NCBI GenBank assembly: GCA_016928915.1
Contig: JAFGJT010000009.1
Span: forward strand, 1 to 60,346
Direction of reading: 5' to 3'
Length of the DNA stretch: 60,346 bases
Source of the DNA: Candidatus Peregrinibacteria bacterium
GTDB lineage: Bacteria > Patescibacteriota > Gracilibacteria > UBA1369 > PNNO01
The notes beneath the pieces were generated by a model. It was not told where the DNA came from. It made no database searches and saw only the letters and a program-made list of their open reading frames with translations. Of the stretch, positions 26,373 through 34,695 are shown in pieces (the first letter of the stretch is position 1; every line of letters begins with the position of its first letter). The translations under genes and the position numbers were made by a program.

Positions 26373-26864
26373 TTAGAACGGCAGATCGTCAACACTGATT
26401 TCACCTTCTTGTGCGCCTTTTGATGATGTTACCGGTGCTTCGATGTCAGCCGGAGGCATGGCAGTGGGTACGGATTCCTTGTTTAATCCGGCGTGTTCGG
26501 CCTGCATTCCCTGTGTCAGCATCTCTCCTTTTTTGCCGTCAAGCATAATCATGTTGTCCGCAATAATTTCGGTTCTATATTTTTTTGAGCCGTCTTCAGC
26601 TTCCCAGTTTCGGGTTTGAATTCTTCCTTCAATAAAAACTTTGCCGCCTTTTTTAAGATACTGTCCGCATATTTCAGCCAGTTTTCTCCATGCAACTATG
26701 TTGTGGAATTCAGGTTTTTCCTGTTTTTGACCCTGCTGGTCGGTCCATGTAAAGTTGGTAGCGATTGAAAATGTTGTAACAACCTGTCCGCCCGGTATCT
26801 GTTTCATCTCGGGGTCGCGGGTAAGGTTACCTATGAGCTGCGCTCTGTTTAAAGACATGGCCAT
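26373..26864 (-). CDS. ssb: Single-stranded DNA-binding protein
   Basis: 163 aa. N-terminal OB fold (SLNRAQLIGNLTRDPEMKQIPGGQ start; FHNIVAWRKLAEICGQYLKKG; FIEGRIQTRNWEAEDGSKK). A disordered Pro/Ala linker leads to the acidic C-terminal tip DDLPF that recruits partner proteins. Confidence 0.97.
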   Translation of the reverse strand: MAMSLNRAQLIGNLTRDPEMKQIPGGQVVTTFSIATNFTWTDQQGQKQEKPEFHNIVAWRKLAEICGQYLKKGGKVFIEGRIQTRNWEAEDGSKKYRTEIIADNMIMLDGKKGEMLTQGMQAEHAGLNKESVPTAMPPADIEAPVTSSKGAQEGEISVDDLPF

Positions 26865-26907
26865 AAAATATTTTGGTTAATATTATATTTCCAGGAAAGT
26901 TTACTAT

Positions 26908-26967
26908 ATTGACATTACAAGTAAACAATTTTTAACAATTAACGTTTGACAATTAACATGTGACACT
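26908..26967. repeat. AT-rich intergenic repeat (ACAATTAAC / TTTGACA units)
   Basis: The stretch between ssb and the next small gene is built of ACAATTAAC, GTTTGACA and ATGTGACA units in irregular tandem. The same units occur at 13356-13389 and 41219-41249. Function unknown; the repeat may be a recombination or spacer relic. Confidence 0.4.
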
Positions 26968-26968
26968 G

Positions 26969-27118
26969 TTATTCATACGTTTTATTTATTTCTCCAACAA
27001 TTTTGATCGGTTCTCGCGTTATGTACTGATGGTGCAGATAACCAAAAAAGTATCCAAAAAGAAAAACTGCTATTATACTTAGTGCGATTATTACGTATTT
27101 TTGAATTTTTATATGCAT
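26969..27118 (-). CDS. 49-aa single-pass small membrane protein
   Basis: A short open frame with an N-terminal basic end (MHIKIQKY), one hydrophobic helix of about 20 residues (VIIALSIIAVFLFGYFFGY) and a polar tail (HHQYITREPIKIVGEINKTYE). This is a classic small-membrane-protein layout. It is divergent from the methyltransferase gene, overlapping its start by 6 bp, which is odd. Coding status is only suggested by composition. Confidence 0.45.
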   Translation of the reverse strand: MHIKIQKYVIIALSIIAVFLFGYFFGYLHHQYITREPIKIVGEINKTYE

Positions 27119-28294
27119 CAATATGGATTTATATTAGGCAGGAAATTTAAACTTTCGGTTGCGGAGCTTCTTAGTGTTTTTGGAGAAGAAAATGTTGAGA
27201 TTGTCAGTGATGTTTTTATTAAAAGCTTCGATAAGCCTTTAAAAGATATGCGGGATATTCAGGATTCTTTGGGCGGTGTTGTTAAAATCTGTGAGATTTT
27301 TAATGAAGCGGTAAGTTTTTCTGCTCTTGAGAAGAAAATTTTGGATTATTTCCGCGAACTTTCTTCAGGCAAGTTAACTTTTGCAATAAACGTATATAAT
27401 TTACCACCTAAAAATGATAATTTTCTTAAAAAATTATTAATAAATGTTAAAAAAGGATTAAAAGAACATGAAGGCAAAGTCAGATTTTTAAACAAACCAA
27501 ACCGGAATTTAAAAAGCGTTGTGATATACGAGGAAAAACTTGATGAAAAGGGGACCGATGTTTCCGTAATCTGTAAAAACGGTCGATATTTGATAGCAAA
27601 AACAGTGGCTGTTCAGGATTTTAAGTCTTATTCCATAAGAGATTATGACCGTCCCGCGCGCGATGCAAAAAGCGGGATGCTGCCGCCAAAACTTGCGCAG
27701 ATATTGATAAATCTTGCATGCGGCGCAAATAAGAACTGCACGATTTATGATCCTTTTTGCGGCAGCGGCACAATTTTAATGGAAGGAGTGTTGATGGGTC
27801 ACAAAGTTATAGGTTCCGATATAAGCGAAAAAGCGGTTTTAGATACAAAAACGAATCTTGAATGGCTAAAATCGCAGTTTAAAATCAATGAAAATTTTAT
27901 CGTTGATGTTTTTGAAAATAATGCGGTAAAAACAATGAAAAATGACTTAAAAATCCTTCCGGATTGCATAGTTGCCGAAACTTTTCTAGGTCCTCCCGTA
28001 ACAAAAATTCCCGATGAGGCCACAATTAAGAATACATTTAACGATATCGAAGAAATTGTTGTAAAAGCCATTAATAATTTCAAGCAATTTCTAAAAATAG
28101 GTTCAAAAGTGGTGTTGGCTGTACCCTTTTACATAGCCCAAAGAAACATATTTATAGAAAATCTGCCGACACACATAGCAAACAGCGGCTACAAAATAGA
28201 TAACCTGTATGAATGCACCAAACGCGGTTCACTTTTATATGACCGCGAAGACCAGACTGTAGGCCGTGAAATCTTTGTCCTTAAATTATATTGA
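27113..28294 (+). CDS. THUMP/TRM11-type RNA methyltransferase-like protein
   Basis: 393 aa from the ATG at 27113 (an upstream TTG is possible). The C-terminal half holds a Rossmann SAM-binding motif, IYDPFCGSGTILMEG (about residue 212), and HKVIGSDIS. The N-terminal half has a THUMP-like RNA-binding region. The usual catalytic motif IV (D/N-P-P-Y) reads AETFLGPP here, so activity may differ. Family members methylate tRNA or rRNA guanosine. tRNA-Asn lies just downstream. Confidence 0.75.
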   Translation: MHQYGFILGRKFKLSVAELLSVFGEENVEIVSDVFIKSFDKPLKDMRDIQDSLGGVVKICEIFNEAVSFSALEKKILDYFRELSSGKLTFAINVYNLPPKNDNFLKKLLINVKKGLKEHEGKVRFLNKPNRNLKSVVIYEEKLDEKGTDVSVICKNGRYLIAKTVAVQDFKSYSIRDYDRPARDAKSGMLPPKLAQILINLACGANKNCTIYDPFCGSGTILMEGVLMGHKVIGSDISEKAVLDTKTNLEWLKSQFKINENFIVDVFENNAVKTMKNDLKILPDCIVAETFLGPPVTKIPDEATIKNTFNDIEEIVVKAINNFKQFLKIGSKVVLAVPFYIAQRNIFIENLPTHIANSGYKIDNLYECTKRGSLLYDREDQTVGREIFVLKLY

Positions 28295-28344
28295 AATCAA
28301 ATAAATTTTAAATTATATTGTTCCCGTTACCAAAAGTTCCATAT

Positions 28345-28419
28345 TCCCGGGTAGCTCAGTGGTAGAGCATCTCGCTGTTAACGAGAGGGTCGTCGGTTCG
28401 AAACCGACCCCGGGAGCCA
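28345..28419 (+). tRNA. tRNA-Asn (anticodon GTT)
   Basis: A complete cloverleaf: acceptor TCCCGGG pairs with CCCGGGA, the D-arm is GCTCAGTGGTAGAGC, the anticodon loop contains CTGTTAA with GTT, and the T-arm is GTCGG TTCGAAA CCGAC. The discriminator is G and CCA is genomically encoded. Confidence 0.97.
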
Positions 28420-28525
28420 AAGTTCTATTCAAAAGGAGAACTTGAAGATTAAATAAATTGAGGTTGAATTGATTTGCGGCATTTTAGTGATAGAATAAAT
28501 TTGTTGATATTTAATCCTTATTATC

Positions 28526-30211
28526 ATGAAATTTACGATTAAATCCTTAAAGTTTTTTTTAGCTGCAGTTTTTATATTTGTTATTTTAAATAATTCTGTA
28601 TTTGCACAATATCAGGGCGATGTTGAAACTGATGCTATTTGCACAGTTTACCTTACCGGGATCGGATGTCCGAATTGTGCCGTTACGGACCCTGTTTTGT
28701 TGCAGGAATTAACAGCAAAATATCCTAGGTTGGTAGTTATTGAATACGAAATTTATAAGTCGAGAGCGAGTAATCAAAAAATTATTGATGAATATTTTAA
28801 AACTTATATTCCCGTTGGGACATCTCCGGGAGTGCCGTTTATTATTTTTGATAAAGAAAATACTGGATTAGGCAGGTTTGAAGTGCTTGATGCAAGCGAA
28901 ATAATAGAATCTGTTTCTTTTAATCGTTGTCCACTTGAGAACGGTTCTTTAAAAAATTTGGAGGATTTAGATCTTACAAAATTAAACGGGAAGGTAAATA
29001 TTTGGACAAAAAACAGAGTGCTTCAATCCGGTACAAAGGCGGATAATGCTGTTTTGCAAAAATTAATTTTCGCTGAGAATGTAGAGGATGTTCTTAATGA
29101 AATTGAGTATAAAAAGGTGAATACCGAAACTGTCCCTTTGTCGGGAGCTGAGATGAAATTTGATAATGCGATTATAGTTGGAGACTGGATTGTACAGTGG
29201 CGTGGAGATACTGAAGTTGAGCCTGTAGGTGTATCTAACGGAGTCACAAAAATAGAAAAAGCTTCATGGACACATGCTTATTGGATTCCCATTTTAATAA
29301 GTGTTTTATTTATTTTTGTTTTGTTTTATCTTATCTGGATAAGTAAAAAGAAATTTTGTTTTTGTTTTACATTAACCGAGAAACAAAAAGATATACTTAT
29401 TATAAGTATTTCCTTGTTGTTTTTAGTGGGTTTCTTTTTTCTTACAAAAAATATATCTCCCGCATTACTTGAAGAAGCCGGATATTCATTGCCGTTGCCT
29501 GTTTTTACCTTTTTTATTGCTTTAATTGACGGTTTTAATCCTTGTAACATTTTTGTTCTCACGTTTTTATTGGGATTACTTGTTTCCGCTTCACATTCGA
29601 GAGCGCGAATATTCACGATCGGTTATACTTTTATTTTTGTTGTTTTTGTAATTTATTTTCTTTTTATGGCCGCTTGGCTAAATATTTTTAAATATATAGG
29701 TTTTATTACTCCTTTACGCATTGCTATCGCTGCGATTGCGTTGATAGCCGGAATAATTAATTGCAAAGAACTTTTATTTTTCAGAAAAGGCATTACCCTT
29801 ATGATTCAGGATCAGCACAAGGGTCTTTTGGAAAGAAAGATTGAAGCCATGAAAGAAATTATTCAAAAAGCATCTTTGCCTGCCTTAATTACATCATCTA
29901 TAGGGCTTGCCGCTTTTGCTTCACTTGTTGAACTTCCGTGTACGGCGGGTTTTCCGATAATATATACAGGTATTTTATCCGGGAAAATGGTAGATAGTGT
30001 CGTAGGTTATTATATGTATCTTCTTTTATACAATTTTATTTATGTAGTACCTTTAATTGTAATAATAACGGTACTCGGATATACATTTAAAGCGGAAAAA
30101 ATATCAAAACGCCAAATGCAGATTATTAAATTTATTGGTGGTCTTATTATGATTTTACTTGGCATTATATTGCTTTTTAATCCTGGCATGATAGGGCTTG
30201 CAATTGGATAA
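28526..30211 (+). CDS. Thioredoxin-like domain fused to CcdA/DsbD-type membrane thiol transporter
   Basis: 561 aa. Signal peptide to about residue 27. An extracytoplasmic thioredoxin/glutaredoxin-like region has the pair G-I-G-C-P-N-C (Cys about 49 and 52). After one membrane helix (about residue 260) comes a six-helix CcdA-like domain with Cys in DGFNPCNIF (about 339) and VELPCTAGF (about 472), the two transmembrane redox Cys of CcdA. It would move electrons from cytosolic thioredoxin to exported proteins. It adjoins the NifX/permease cluster on the opposite strand. Confidence 0.82.
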   Translation: MKFTIKSLKFFLAAVFIFVILNNSVFAQYQGDVETDAICTVYLTGIGCPNCAVTDPVLLQELTAKYPRLVVIEYEIYKSRASNQKIIDEYFKTYIPVGTSPGVPFIIFDKENTGLGRFEVLDASEIIESVSFNRCPLENGSLKNLEDLDLTKLNGKVNIWTKNRVLQSGTKADNAVLQKLIFAENVEDVLNEIEYKKVNTETVPLSGAEMKFDNAIIVGDWIVQWRGDTEVEPVGVSNGVTKIEKASWTHAYWIPILISVLFIFVLFYLIWISKKKFCFCFTLTEKQKDILIISISLLFLVGFFFLTKNISPALLEEAGYSLPLPVFTFFIALIDGFNPCNIFVLTFLLGLLVSASHSRARIFTIGYTFIFVVFVIYFLFMAAWLNIFKYIGFITPLRIAIAAIALIAGIINCKELLFFRKGITLMIQDQHKGLLERKIEAMKEIIQKASLPALITSSIGLAAFASLVELPCTAGFPIIYTGILSGKMVDSVVGYYMYLLLYNFIYVVPLIVIITVLGYTFKAEKISKRQMQIIKFIGGLIMILLGIILLFNPGMIGLAIG

Positions 30212-30243
30212 TCAATTGATATTTTAAAGGGAATAATTTTTTA

Positions 30244-30561
30244 TTAAGAGCTTTTTTCTAGTATTTCTTTTAGAGCATCTATAATATTTCCGCTTTTTTC
30301 ATAATATTTAAGTTCTCTTTCATTCAGGGCTTCGGTCATGTTGTAGCCAAATTTGCCCGCAACAACGATATTGATTTTTTTATCGGCCAGCATTTTTGCC
30401 ACAGAATAGCCTGCCCCACCACTTCCAAAACAAAAAGGATTATTTATGGTTTCGATAAGGTTTGATTTTTCATCAAAGATTAAATAATAAGGCGCCCTGC
30501 CCGCCATATCACTTACATTTGAATCTTTGTTTTTGGTTGTTGCAGCTACGGCGATTTTCAT
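30244..30561 (-). CDS. NifX/NifB-type dinitrogenase iron-molybdenum cofactor domain protein
   Basis: 105 aa, a stand-alone NifX-like domain (AVAATTKNKDSNVSDMAGRAPYYL start; VVAGKFGYNMTEAL). Homologues outside nitrogen fixation bind metal-sulfur clusters of unknown use; no nif genes occur here. It overlaps the upstream permease gene by 4 bp and is the last gene of a three-gene operon. Confidence 0.82.
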   Translation of the reverse strand: MKIAVAATTKNKDSNVSDMAGRAPYYLIFDEKSNLIETINNPFCFGSGGAGYSVAKMLADKKINIVVAGKFGYNMTEALNERELKYYEKSGNIIDALKEILEKSS

Positions 30562-31070
30562 TTTTTTTGGGTTAAGAATTTTTCAACAACAATGCCGTTT
30601 ATGACTGAGAATACAATCATAAAACCGGTTAAAATAATTACATAATTTATGCCAAAATAGTAAATCATCATTGGAATAAGAGGAAGTTTCACAGCCCTGT
30701 TATATAAAAAAATCACAATGAAGGAATTTTTCACACCTTTTTCTTTTAAATCCGAAAGAAGCGGATACCACATATAAATTGGACCTGATGAAAGAATTCC
30801 AAAAATTATAGATATAATATAGCCTAAAATTCCCGATGCATTTTTTATAACTTCAATAATTTTTTTTGAATTTAAAACAAGATTTGATAAAAATATTAAT
30901 AAGTAAATTAAAATTAGCACCGGTATTATTTCTATAAACAGATTCCAGAAAGCATATAAACTTTTAATAAAAATTTCAGTGTTAAAAATTGCAAAAATAA
31001 TATATATACAAAGAATTATTATAAAGAATTTTAGGCTTCCGCTAATTTTTAATAGTAAGGATTTTATCAT
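30558..31070 (-). CDS. Permease half-protein B
   Basis: 170 aa with four to five membrane helices. It contains ISSGPIYMWYPLLSDLKEKG and FLYNRAVKLPLIPMMIYYFG, resembling one half of the predicted permease family of ArsP/DUF318 type, which normally has two homologous halves of ~150-170 residues in one ~300-residue chain. The other half is encoded immediately upstream with an ATGA overlap, so the transporter is split across two genes. Substrate unknown. Confidence 0.65.
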   Translation of the reverse strand: MIKSLLLKISGSLKFFIIILCIYIIFAIFNTEIFIKSLYAFWNLFIEIIPVLILIYLLIFLSNLVLNSKKIIEVIKNASGILGYIISIIFGILSSGPIYMWYPLLSDLKEKGVKNSFIVIFLYNRAVKLPLIPMMIYYFGINYVIILTGFMIVFSVINGIVVEKFLTQKK

Positions 31071-31492
31071 ATGAATGACAAAATAAATGCAACTAAAATT
31101 GCAATAATTATTGCTGAAATAAAACTAAAAAGATTTCTTAATAAAGCGAATTTTTTCCCCAGCATAAGTATTTCGGCAGGCAGTTGTATAACACCCACTG
31201 TTACCCAGGAGAGAATAAATGCAGTTACTGCGGCTAAACCTATCCCCTGATTTAATAATTCTCCTCCGATAACATAGCTGTTTACCGGATTTCCCGCGGC
31301 TACGCTTCCAAATAAAGCGCCAGTTAAAGGATCAAGAAATCCATTGCCAGTAAAAATTTTATTATAAAAATTTTTTGGTATTGCACTCATAAAAAGAGCG
31401 ATTGCTAGCAAAACCGACAGCAAAGGCAGTATGCTTCTTTTTATTGAATTATAAGTTTGATCGGCCGCTTTTTGAATTTGTAAATGAATCAT
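31067..31492 (-). CDS. Permease half-protein A
   Basis: 141 aa from ATG at 31492; an upstream TTG at 31528 would add 12 residues. Four membrane helices, with AAGNPVNSYVIGGELL and AFILSWVTVGVIQLPAE, characteristic of the N-terminal half of DUF318-type permeases. Paired by an ATGA overlap with half B. It is divergent from the DUF134 gene, with two palindromes in the shared intergenic region. Confidence 0.65.
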   Translation of the reverse strand: MIHLQIQKAADQTYNSIKRSILPLLSVLLAIALFMSAIPKNFYNKIFTGNGFLDPLTGALFGSVAAGNPVNSYVIGGELLNQGIGLAAVTAFILSWVTVGVIQLPAEILMLGKKFALLRNLFSFISAIIIAILVAFILSFI

Positions 31493-31515
31493 ATAACACA
31501 AAATTAAACTAAATA

Positions 31516-31567
31516 TTGACAAAGTCAACAGGTTAGCATAGTTTGGTTATGGGAAATGTTTCATAAC
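31516..31567. promoter_or_regulatory. Two palindromes between the permease and DUF134 genes
   Basis: TTGAC-AAA-GTCAA lies at 31516-31528 and GTTATG ... CATAAC at 31546-31567, 7 bp upstream of the DUF134 start. Palindromes in a short divergent spacer next to a helix-turn-helix regulator gene are typical operators for autoregulation. The first also supplies a possible -35 TTGACA. Confidence 0.5.
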
Positions 31568-31574
31568 TATATTT

Positions 31575-31871
31575 ATGGCCAGGCCAAAAACATTTAGGAG
31601 GATAGCCGTTAATCCGGAAGTGTTTTTTTTCAAACCGCAGGGTGTTCCGATGAGGTTTTTGGAGCAGGTGGATTTATCACTTGATGAACTGGAGGCTGTG
31701 AGGCTTGGTGATTTTGAAGAATACGATATGATAAAAGCCGCAAGAAAGATGCAAATATCAAAATCAACGTTTCAGAGATTATTAAGTTCTTCGCATAAAA
31801 AGATTGCAGATGCTTTAATTGAAGGGAAAGCTATAAGGATTCATAAAATTATAGATTTTAATTATTCTTAA
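31575..31871 (+). CDS. DUF134 (UPF0251) family HTH DNA-binding protein
   Basis: 98 aa. Starts MARPKTFRRIAVNPEVFFFKP, followed by LSLDELEAVRLGDFE and a helix-turn-helix MIKAARKMQISKSTFQRLL, the DUF134 signature. It probably regulates the divergent permease/NifX operon and the downstream genes. DUF134 and DUF5320 genes are common neighbours of NifX-type genes in anaerobes. Confidence 0.9.
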   Translation: MARPKTFRRIAVNPEVFFFKPQGVPMRFLEQVDLSLDELEAVRLGDFEEYDMIKAARKMQISKSTFQRLLSSSHKKIADALIEGKAIRIHKIIDFNYS

Positions 31872-31881
31872 CAAAAAATAT

Positions 31882-32181
31882 ATGCCAGGATTTGACGGAA
31901 CAGGCCCTATGGGGCAGGGACCTATGACGGGCTGGGGAATTGGGGCGTGCGGCGGAGGTCGCGGTTATGGATGCGGATATGGAAGAAGGAGAGGTTACGG
32001 ATTTGGCGGAAGAGGAATGGGACGCGGAGGTTTTTGGAGAGGTGCCCCTAATTGGACGCCTTCGTTTTCTGCATCGCCCAGTGATGAGAAAAGTTATTTG
32101 AAGGATGAAATCAGATGTTTAAAAGAAGATCTGGAAGAAGCGCAGAAAAGATTAAAAGATCTTGAAAAAGAAGGAGATTAA
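31882..32181 (+). CDS. DUF5320-family Gly/Arg-rich protein
   Basis: 99 aa. The N-terminus MPGFDGTGPMGQGPMTG and the Gly/Arg/Tyr-rich body (GRRRGYGFGGRGMGRGG) are the DUF5320 hallmark. It ends in a helical coiled coil (EDLEEAQKRLKDLEKEGD). Starts 10 bp after the DUF134 gene, so expression is shared. Function unknown. Confidence 0.85.
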   Translation: MPGFDGTGPMGQGPMTGWGIGACGGGRGYGCGYGRRRGYGFGGRGMGRGGFWRGAPNWTPSFSASPSDEKSYLKDEIRCLKEDLEEAQKRLKDLEKEGD

Positions 32182-32216
32182 TATTTTTGTAATTTATTAT
32201 TTAACAAAATATCGTT

Positions 32217-32600
32217 ATGACTATTACCGAATCGCTTCCGTATGGGATTATAAAATCTCAACTTAAAAAAACCGATAAAATTGGGATTGTTTCATGCAGT
32301 GCCTGTGTAAGTTTTTGTGAAACCGGAGGAAAAGAAAAAATGGATGAATTGGCGGAACGGTTGATAAAAGATGGATTTAATGTTGTTGATAAGGATTTAA
32401 TCGGTATTGCTTGTGATTTGGAACAGGTTAAAAAAATTGAATTTGAAGGTGATGTAATCATTGTACTTTCATGCGATGCGGGAGTATATAATATCAAAAA
32501 AATGGTTGGTTATAAAAAAGTTATTCCCGCGCTAAACACTGTTGGTATAGGTGTGCGGGATGCGCAGGGGAATATTAATCTGGTTAGAAAATTCGGTTAG
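32217..32600 (+). CDS. Methylenetetrahydrofolate reductase C-terminal domain-like protein
   Basis: 127 aa. Cysteines at residues 27, 30 and 34 (SCSACVSFCETGG) plus others in GIACDLEQ and LSCDAGVY, as in the MTHFR_C / MetV-type partner that binds zinc or an iron-sulfur cluster. No MTHFR catalytic subunit (MetF) is seen in the window, so it may act in another redox complex, perhaps with the DUF134/DUF5320 genes just upstream. Confidence 0.65.
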   Translation: MTITESLPYGIIKSQLKKTDKIGIVSCSACVSFCETGGKEKMDELAERLIKDGFNVVDKDLIGIACDLEQVKKIEFEGDVIIVLSCDAGVYNIKKMVGYKKVIPALNTVGIGVRDAQGNINLVRKFG

Positions 32601-32681
32601 AAATTTTTTAATTGTTTGAAAAATGATAATTTTATTAATGTCGGAACAGGTCGAGTAATAACTATGGAAAATTTTAAGTAA

Positions 32682-33872
32682 TTAAACCACAAACGTAAGC
32701 GCTATTCCTTTTTTGCTGGCCCTTCCTGTTCTGCCTATTCTGTGAACGTAATCGTCGTAGGTTGCGGGAAGATCGTAATTTATTACATGCGTGACATCGG
32801 GGATATCAAGTCCGCGCGCGGCTACATCGGTCGCCACCAGGACCTGTACTTTGTTTGTCTTAAAGCTGTTGAGAGCCATCTGCCTTTTTGACTGGGTTTT
32901 ATTGCCGTGGATTGAAACCGCTCTGATTCCCTGTGCCTGAAGATCTTTTGACAGTTTTTCAACACCGTGTTTCGTTCTTCCGAATACAAGTACTTTTTTA
33001 AATTCATTTTTACCTAACATTTCATGCAGCACGGATAATCGTTTCTTCCCGTCGGTGACACGAATTATATCCTGCTGAACATTCATCGGGGTTTCATGTA
33101 CCTTAACTGAGATTGTCATCGGTTCTTTGAGGAAGGTTTTAATTAATTCCTGAATTTCTCTGGACATTGTGGCTGAAAAGAACAGGGAGTGCCTTTCTTT
33201 GGGAAGCTGCCCGAGTATTTCTTTTATATCTTTAATAAAGCCCATATCAAGCATCCTGTCGGCTTCGTCCAGAACAACATTATTAAAGGTGCTCAGTTTT
33301 AGTACTCTTCGCTGTATAAGATCCTTTATTCTTCCCGGCGTTCCGATAACAAAATTTGGATTTCTTTGAACATTATAAATCTGCTTGTTGATGTTTTCGC
33401 CGCCGATACAGAGCGCGGAATAGATGCCCAGCCTGTTTGAGAAGCTGTTAAAGTCGTCTCTTATTTGAAGCGCGAGTTCGCGGGTTGGCGCAAGTATTAG
33501 TACTTTGTCCCTGCGGTTTTTAATAATTTTATTAAGAAAAGGGAGCAAAAATGCAGCTGTTTTTCCGGTTCCGGTGTTTGCAATTCCAACTATATCTTTT
33601 CCGTTAAGAATATGGGGTATAGCTTGATCCTGAATCGGGGTGGGCGTAAGAAAGCCCTTTATAGCAACATTCTGCTTAAGCCGCAAATCAATCTCAAAAT
33701 CTTTAAAGTGATTAACCGGAATATATTCTTTGGGTGTTTCCTGAATTACCGCTTTATTTATAAATTTTGATACGTCAATTTTCGGCTCTTTTCTGCCTGA
33801 ATTTTGATATACTCTTTTGTGTCTTGAAAATCCGGACGGCCTTCTTTTGCCGCCAAAAGAATGATAATGCAT
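32682..33872 (-). CDS. DEAD-box ATP-dependent RNA helicase
   Basis: 396 aa. Q motif FLTPTPIQDQAIP, Walker A ANTGTGKTAAF, DEAD variant VLDEADRMLDMG, SAT (FFSATMS) and HRIGRTGR motif VI are all present. The C-terminus is short with no long RNA-binding tail; the N-terminus is basic (SFGGKRRPSGFSRHKRV). Role: ribosome assembly or RNA turnover, perhaps cold-related. Confidence 0.95.
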   Translation of the reverse strand: MHYHSFGGKRRPSGFSRHKRVYQNSGRKEPKIDVSKFINKAVIQETPKEYIPVNHFKDFEIDLRLKQNVAIKGFLTPTPIQDQAIPHILNGKDIVGIANTGTGKTAAFLLPFLNKIIKNRRDKVLILAPTRELALQIRDDFNSFSNRLGIYSALCIGGENINKQIYNVQRNPNFVIGTPGRIKDLIQRRVLKLSTFNNVVLDEADRMLDMGFIKDIKEILGQLPKERHSLFFSATMSREIQELIKTFLKEPMTISVKVHETPMNVQQDIIRVTDGKKRLSVLHEMLGKNEFKKVLVFGRTKHGVEKLSKDLQAQGIRAVSIHGNKTQSKRQMALNSFKTNKVQVLVATDVAARGLDIPDVTHVINYDLPATYDDYVHRIGRTGRASKKGIALTFVV

Positions 33873-33909
33873 ATATAGATTAATTAATTTCGAGTTTCCG
33901 AGTGTTAAC

Positions 33910-33935
33910 TTTATAACAATAAAGATTGATTGTCA
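33910..33935 (-). promoter_or_regulatory. Possible promoter of the DEAD-box helicase
   Basis: On the minus strand TTGACA lies at about 33935-33930 and TATAAA at about 33914, 15 bp apart. The gap is slightly short of the 17-bp optimum. Confidence 0.4.
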
Positions 33936-33943
33936 ACGGTTTA

Positions 33944-34639
33944 TTAAATAATTATAGCCAGAGCGGCGATTGCCGCGGTTTCCATGCGTAGTATATTTTC
34001 TCCAAGCAAGAATATTTTTCCGTTGATTCTTTTTATTTCATTCAGTTCGTCATCAGTTAAACCACCTTCGGGCCCGATTATTAAATTTATTTCCGGTGAC
34101 GTCTTTAAGTCGATTTCTTTTAATTTTTTATCGTACATTCTCGCATCACCCGCAAGAATTATTCCTTTCGGCGGATCTGAAATCAATTCACTAAACCCCA
34201 TTGATGCTTTTAGCTCAGGCAGAAAGCACCTTTCGCTTTGTTCGGCGGCTTCCTTGATAATAGCCAGATGTCTTTCAATATTTCTAAGATTTTGCACCTG
34301 GCACCTTGAAGTTATTAATGGAATTATTTCGGCAACACCCAGTTCGGTTGCTTTTTGTATTATCAATTCAAAAGTTGCGGGTTTTTTTGAAAGGGCCATA
34401 AAAAGACGAACAGTTTTTAATGGTTTTTTACATGTTGAATGTTCGCTTAATTCAATTTCAGTAAATTCTTTGTTTATATTTTTAACTGTGCCTGCCGCCT
34501 TATTTCCTTTATTATCAAGAAGCATTATTTTTTCACCCGTGCGAAACCTTAAGACATCCTTCATCTGGTGGATAAGATCTTTGTCGGTTATTTTTATTGA
34601 ATCCCCGTGTAAATCCCGGTTTATAAAAAAATACTGCAT
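33944..34639 (-). CDS. rsmE: 16S rRNA m3U1498 methyltransferase
   Basis: 231 aa, normal RsmE length. N-terminal PUA-like domain (LIHQMKDVLRFRTGEKIMLLDNKGN), then SPOUT fold with SKKPATFELIIQKATELGV, IKEAAEQSERCFLPEL, LIIGPEGGLTDDEL and LLGENILRMETAAIAAL, which form the SAM-binding knot. Located divergent from tspO copy 2. Confidence 0.93.
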   Translation of the reverse strand: MQYFFINRDLHGDSIKITDKDLIHQMKDVLRFRTGEKIMLLDNKGNKAAGTVKNINKEFTEIELSEHSTCKKPLKTVRLFMALSKKPATFELIIQKATELGVAEIIPLITSRCQVQNLRNIERHLAIIKEAAEQSERCFLPELKASMGFSELISDPPKGIILAGDARMYDKKLKEIDLKTSPEINLIIGPEGGLTDDELNEIKRINGKIFLLGENILRMETAAIAALAIII

Positions 34640-34695
34640 ATGTTAATTTTAAATACGTATATGTTATAATCGAATAAAATTAATAAATCAAAATT

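Noticed and set aside
30244-30561. Nitrogen fixation function for the NifX-like gene
   Set aside because: No nitrogenase or other nif genes occur; stand-alone NifX domains are widespread in non-fixers.
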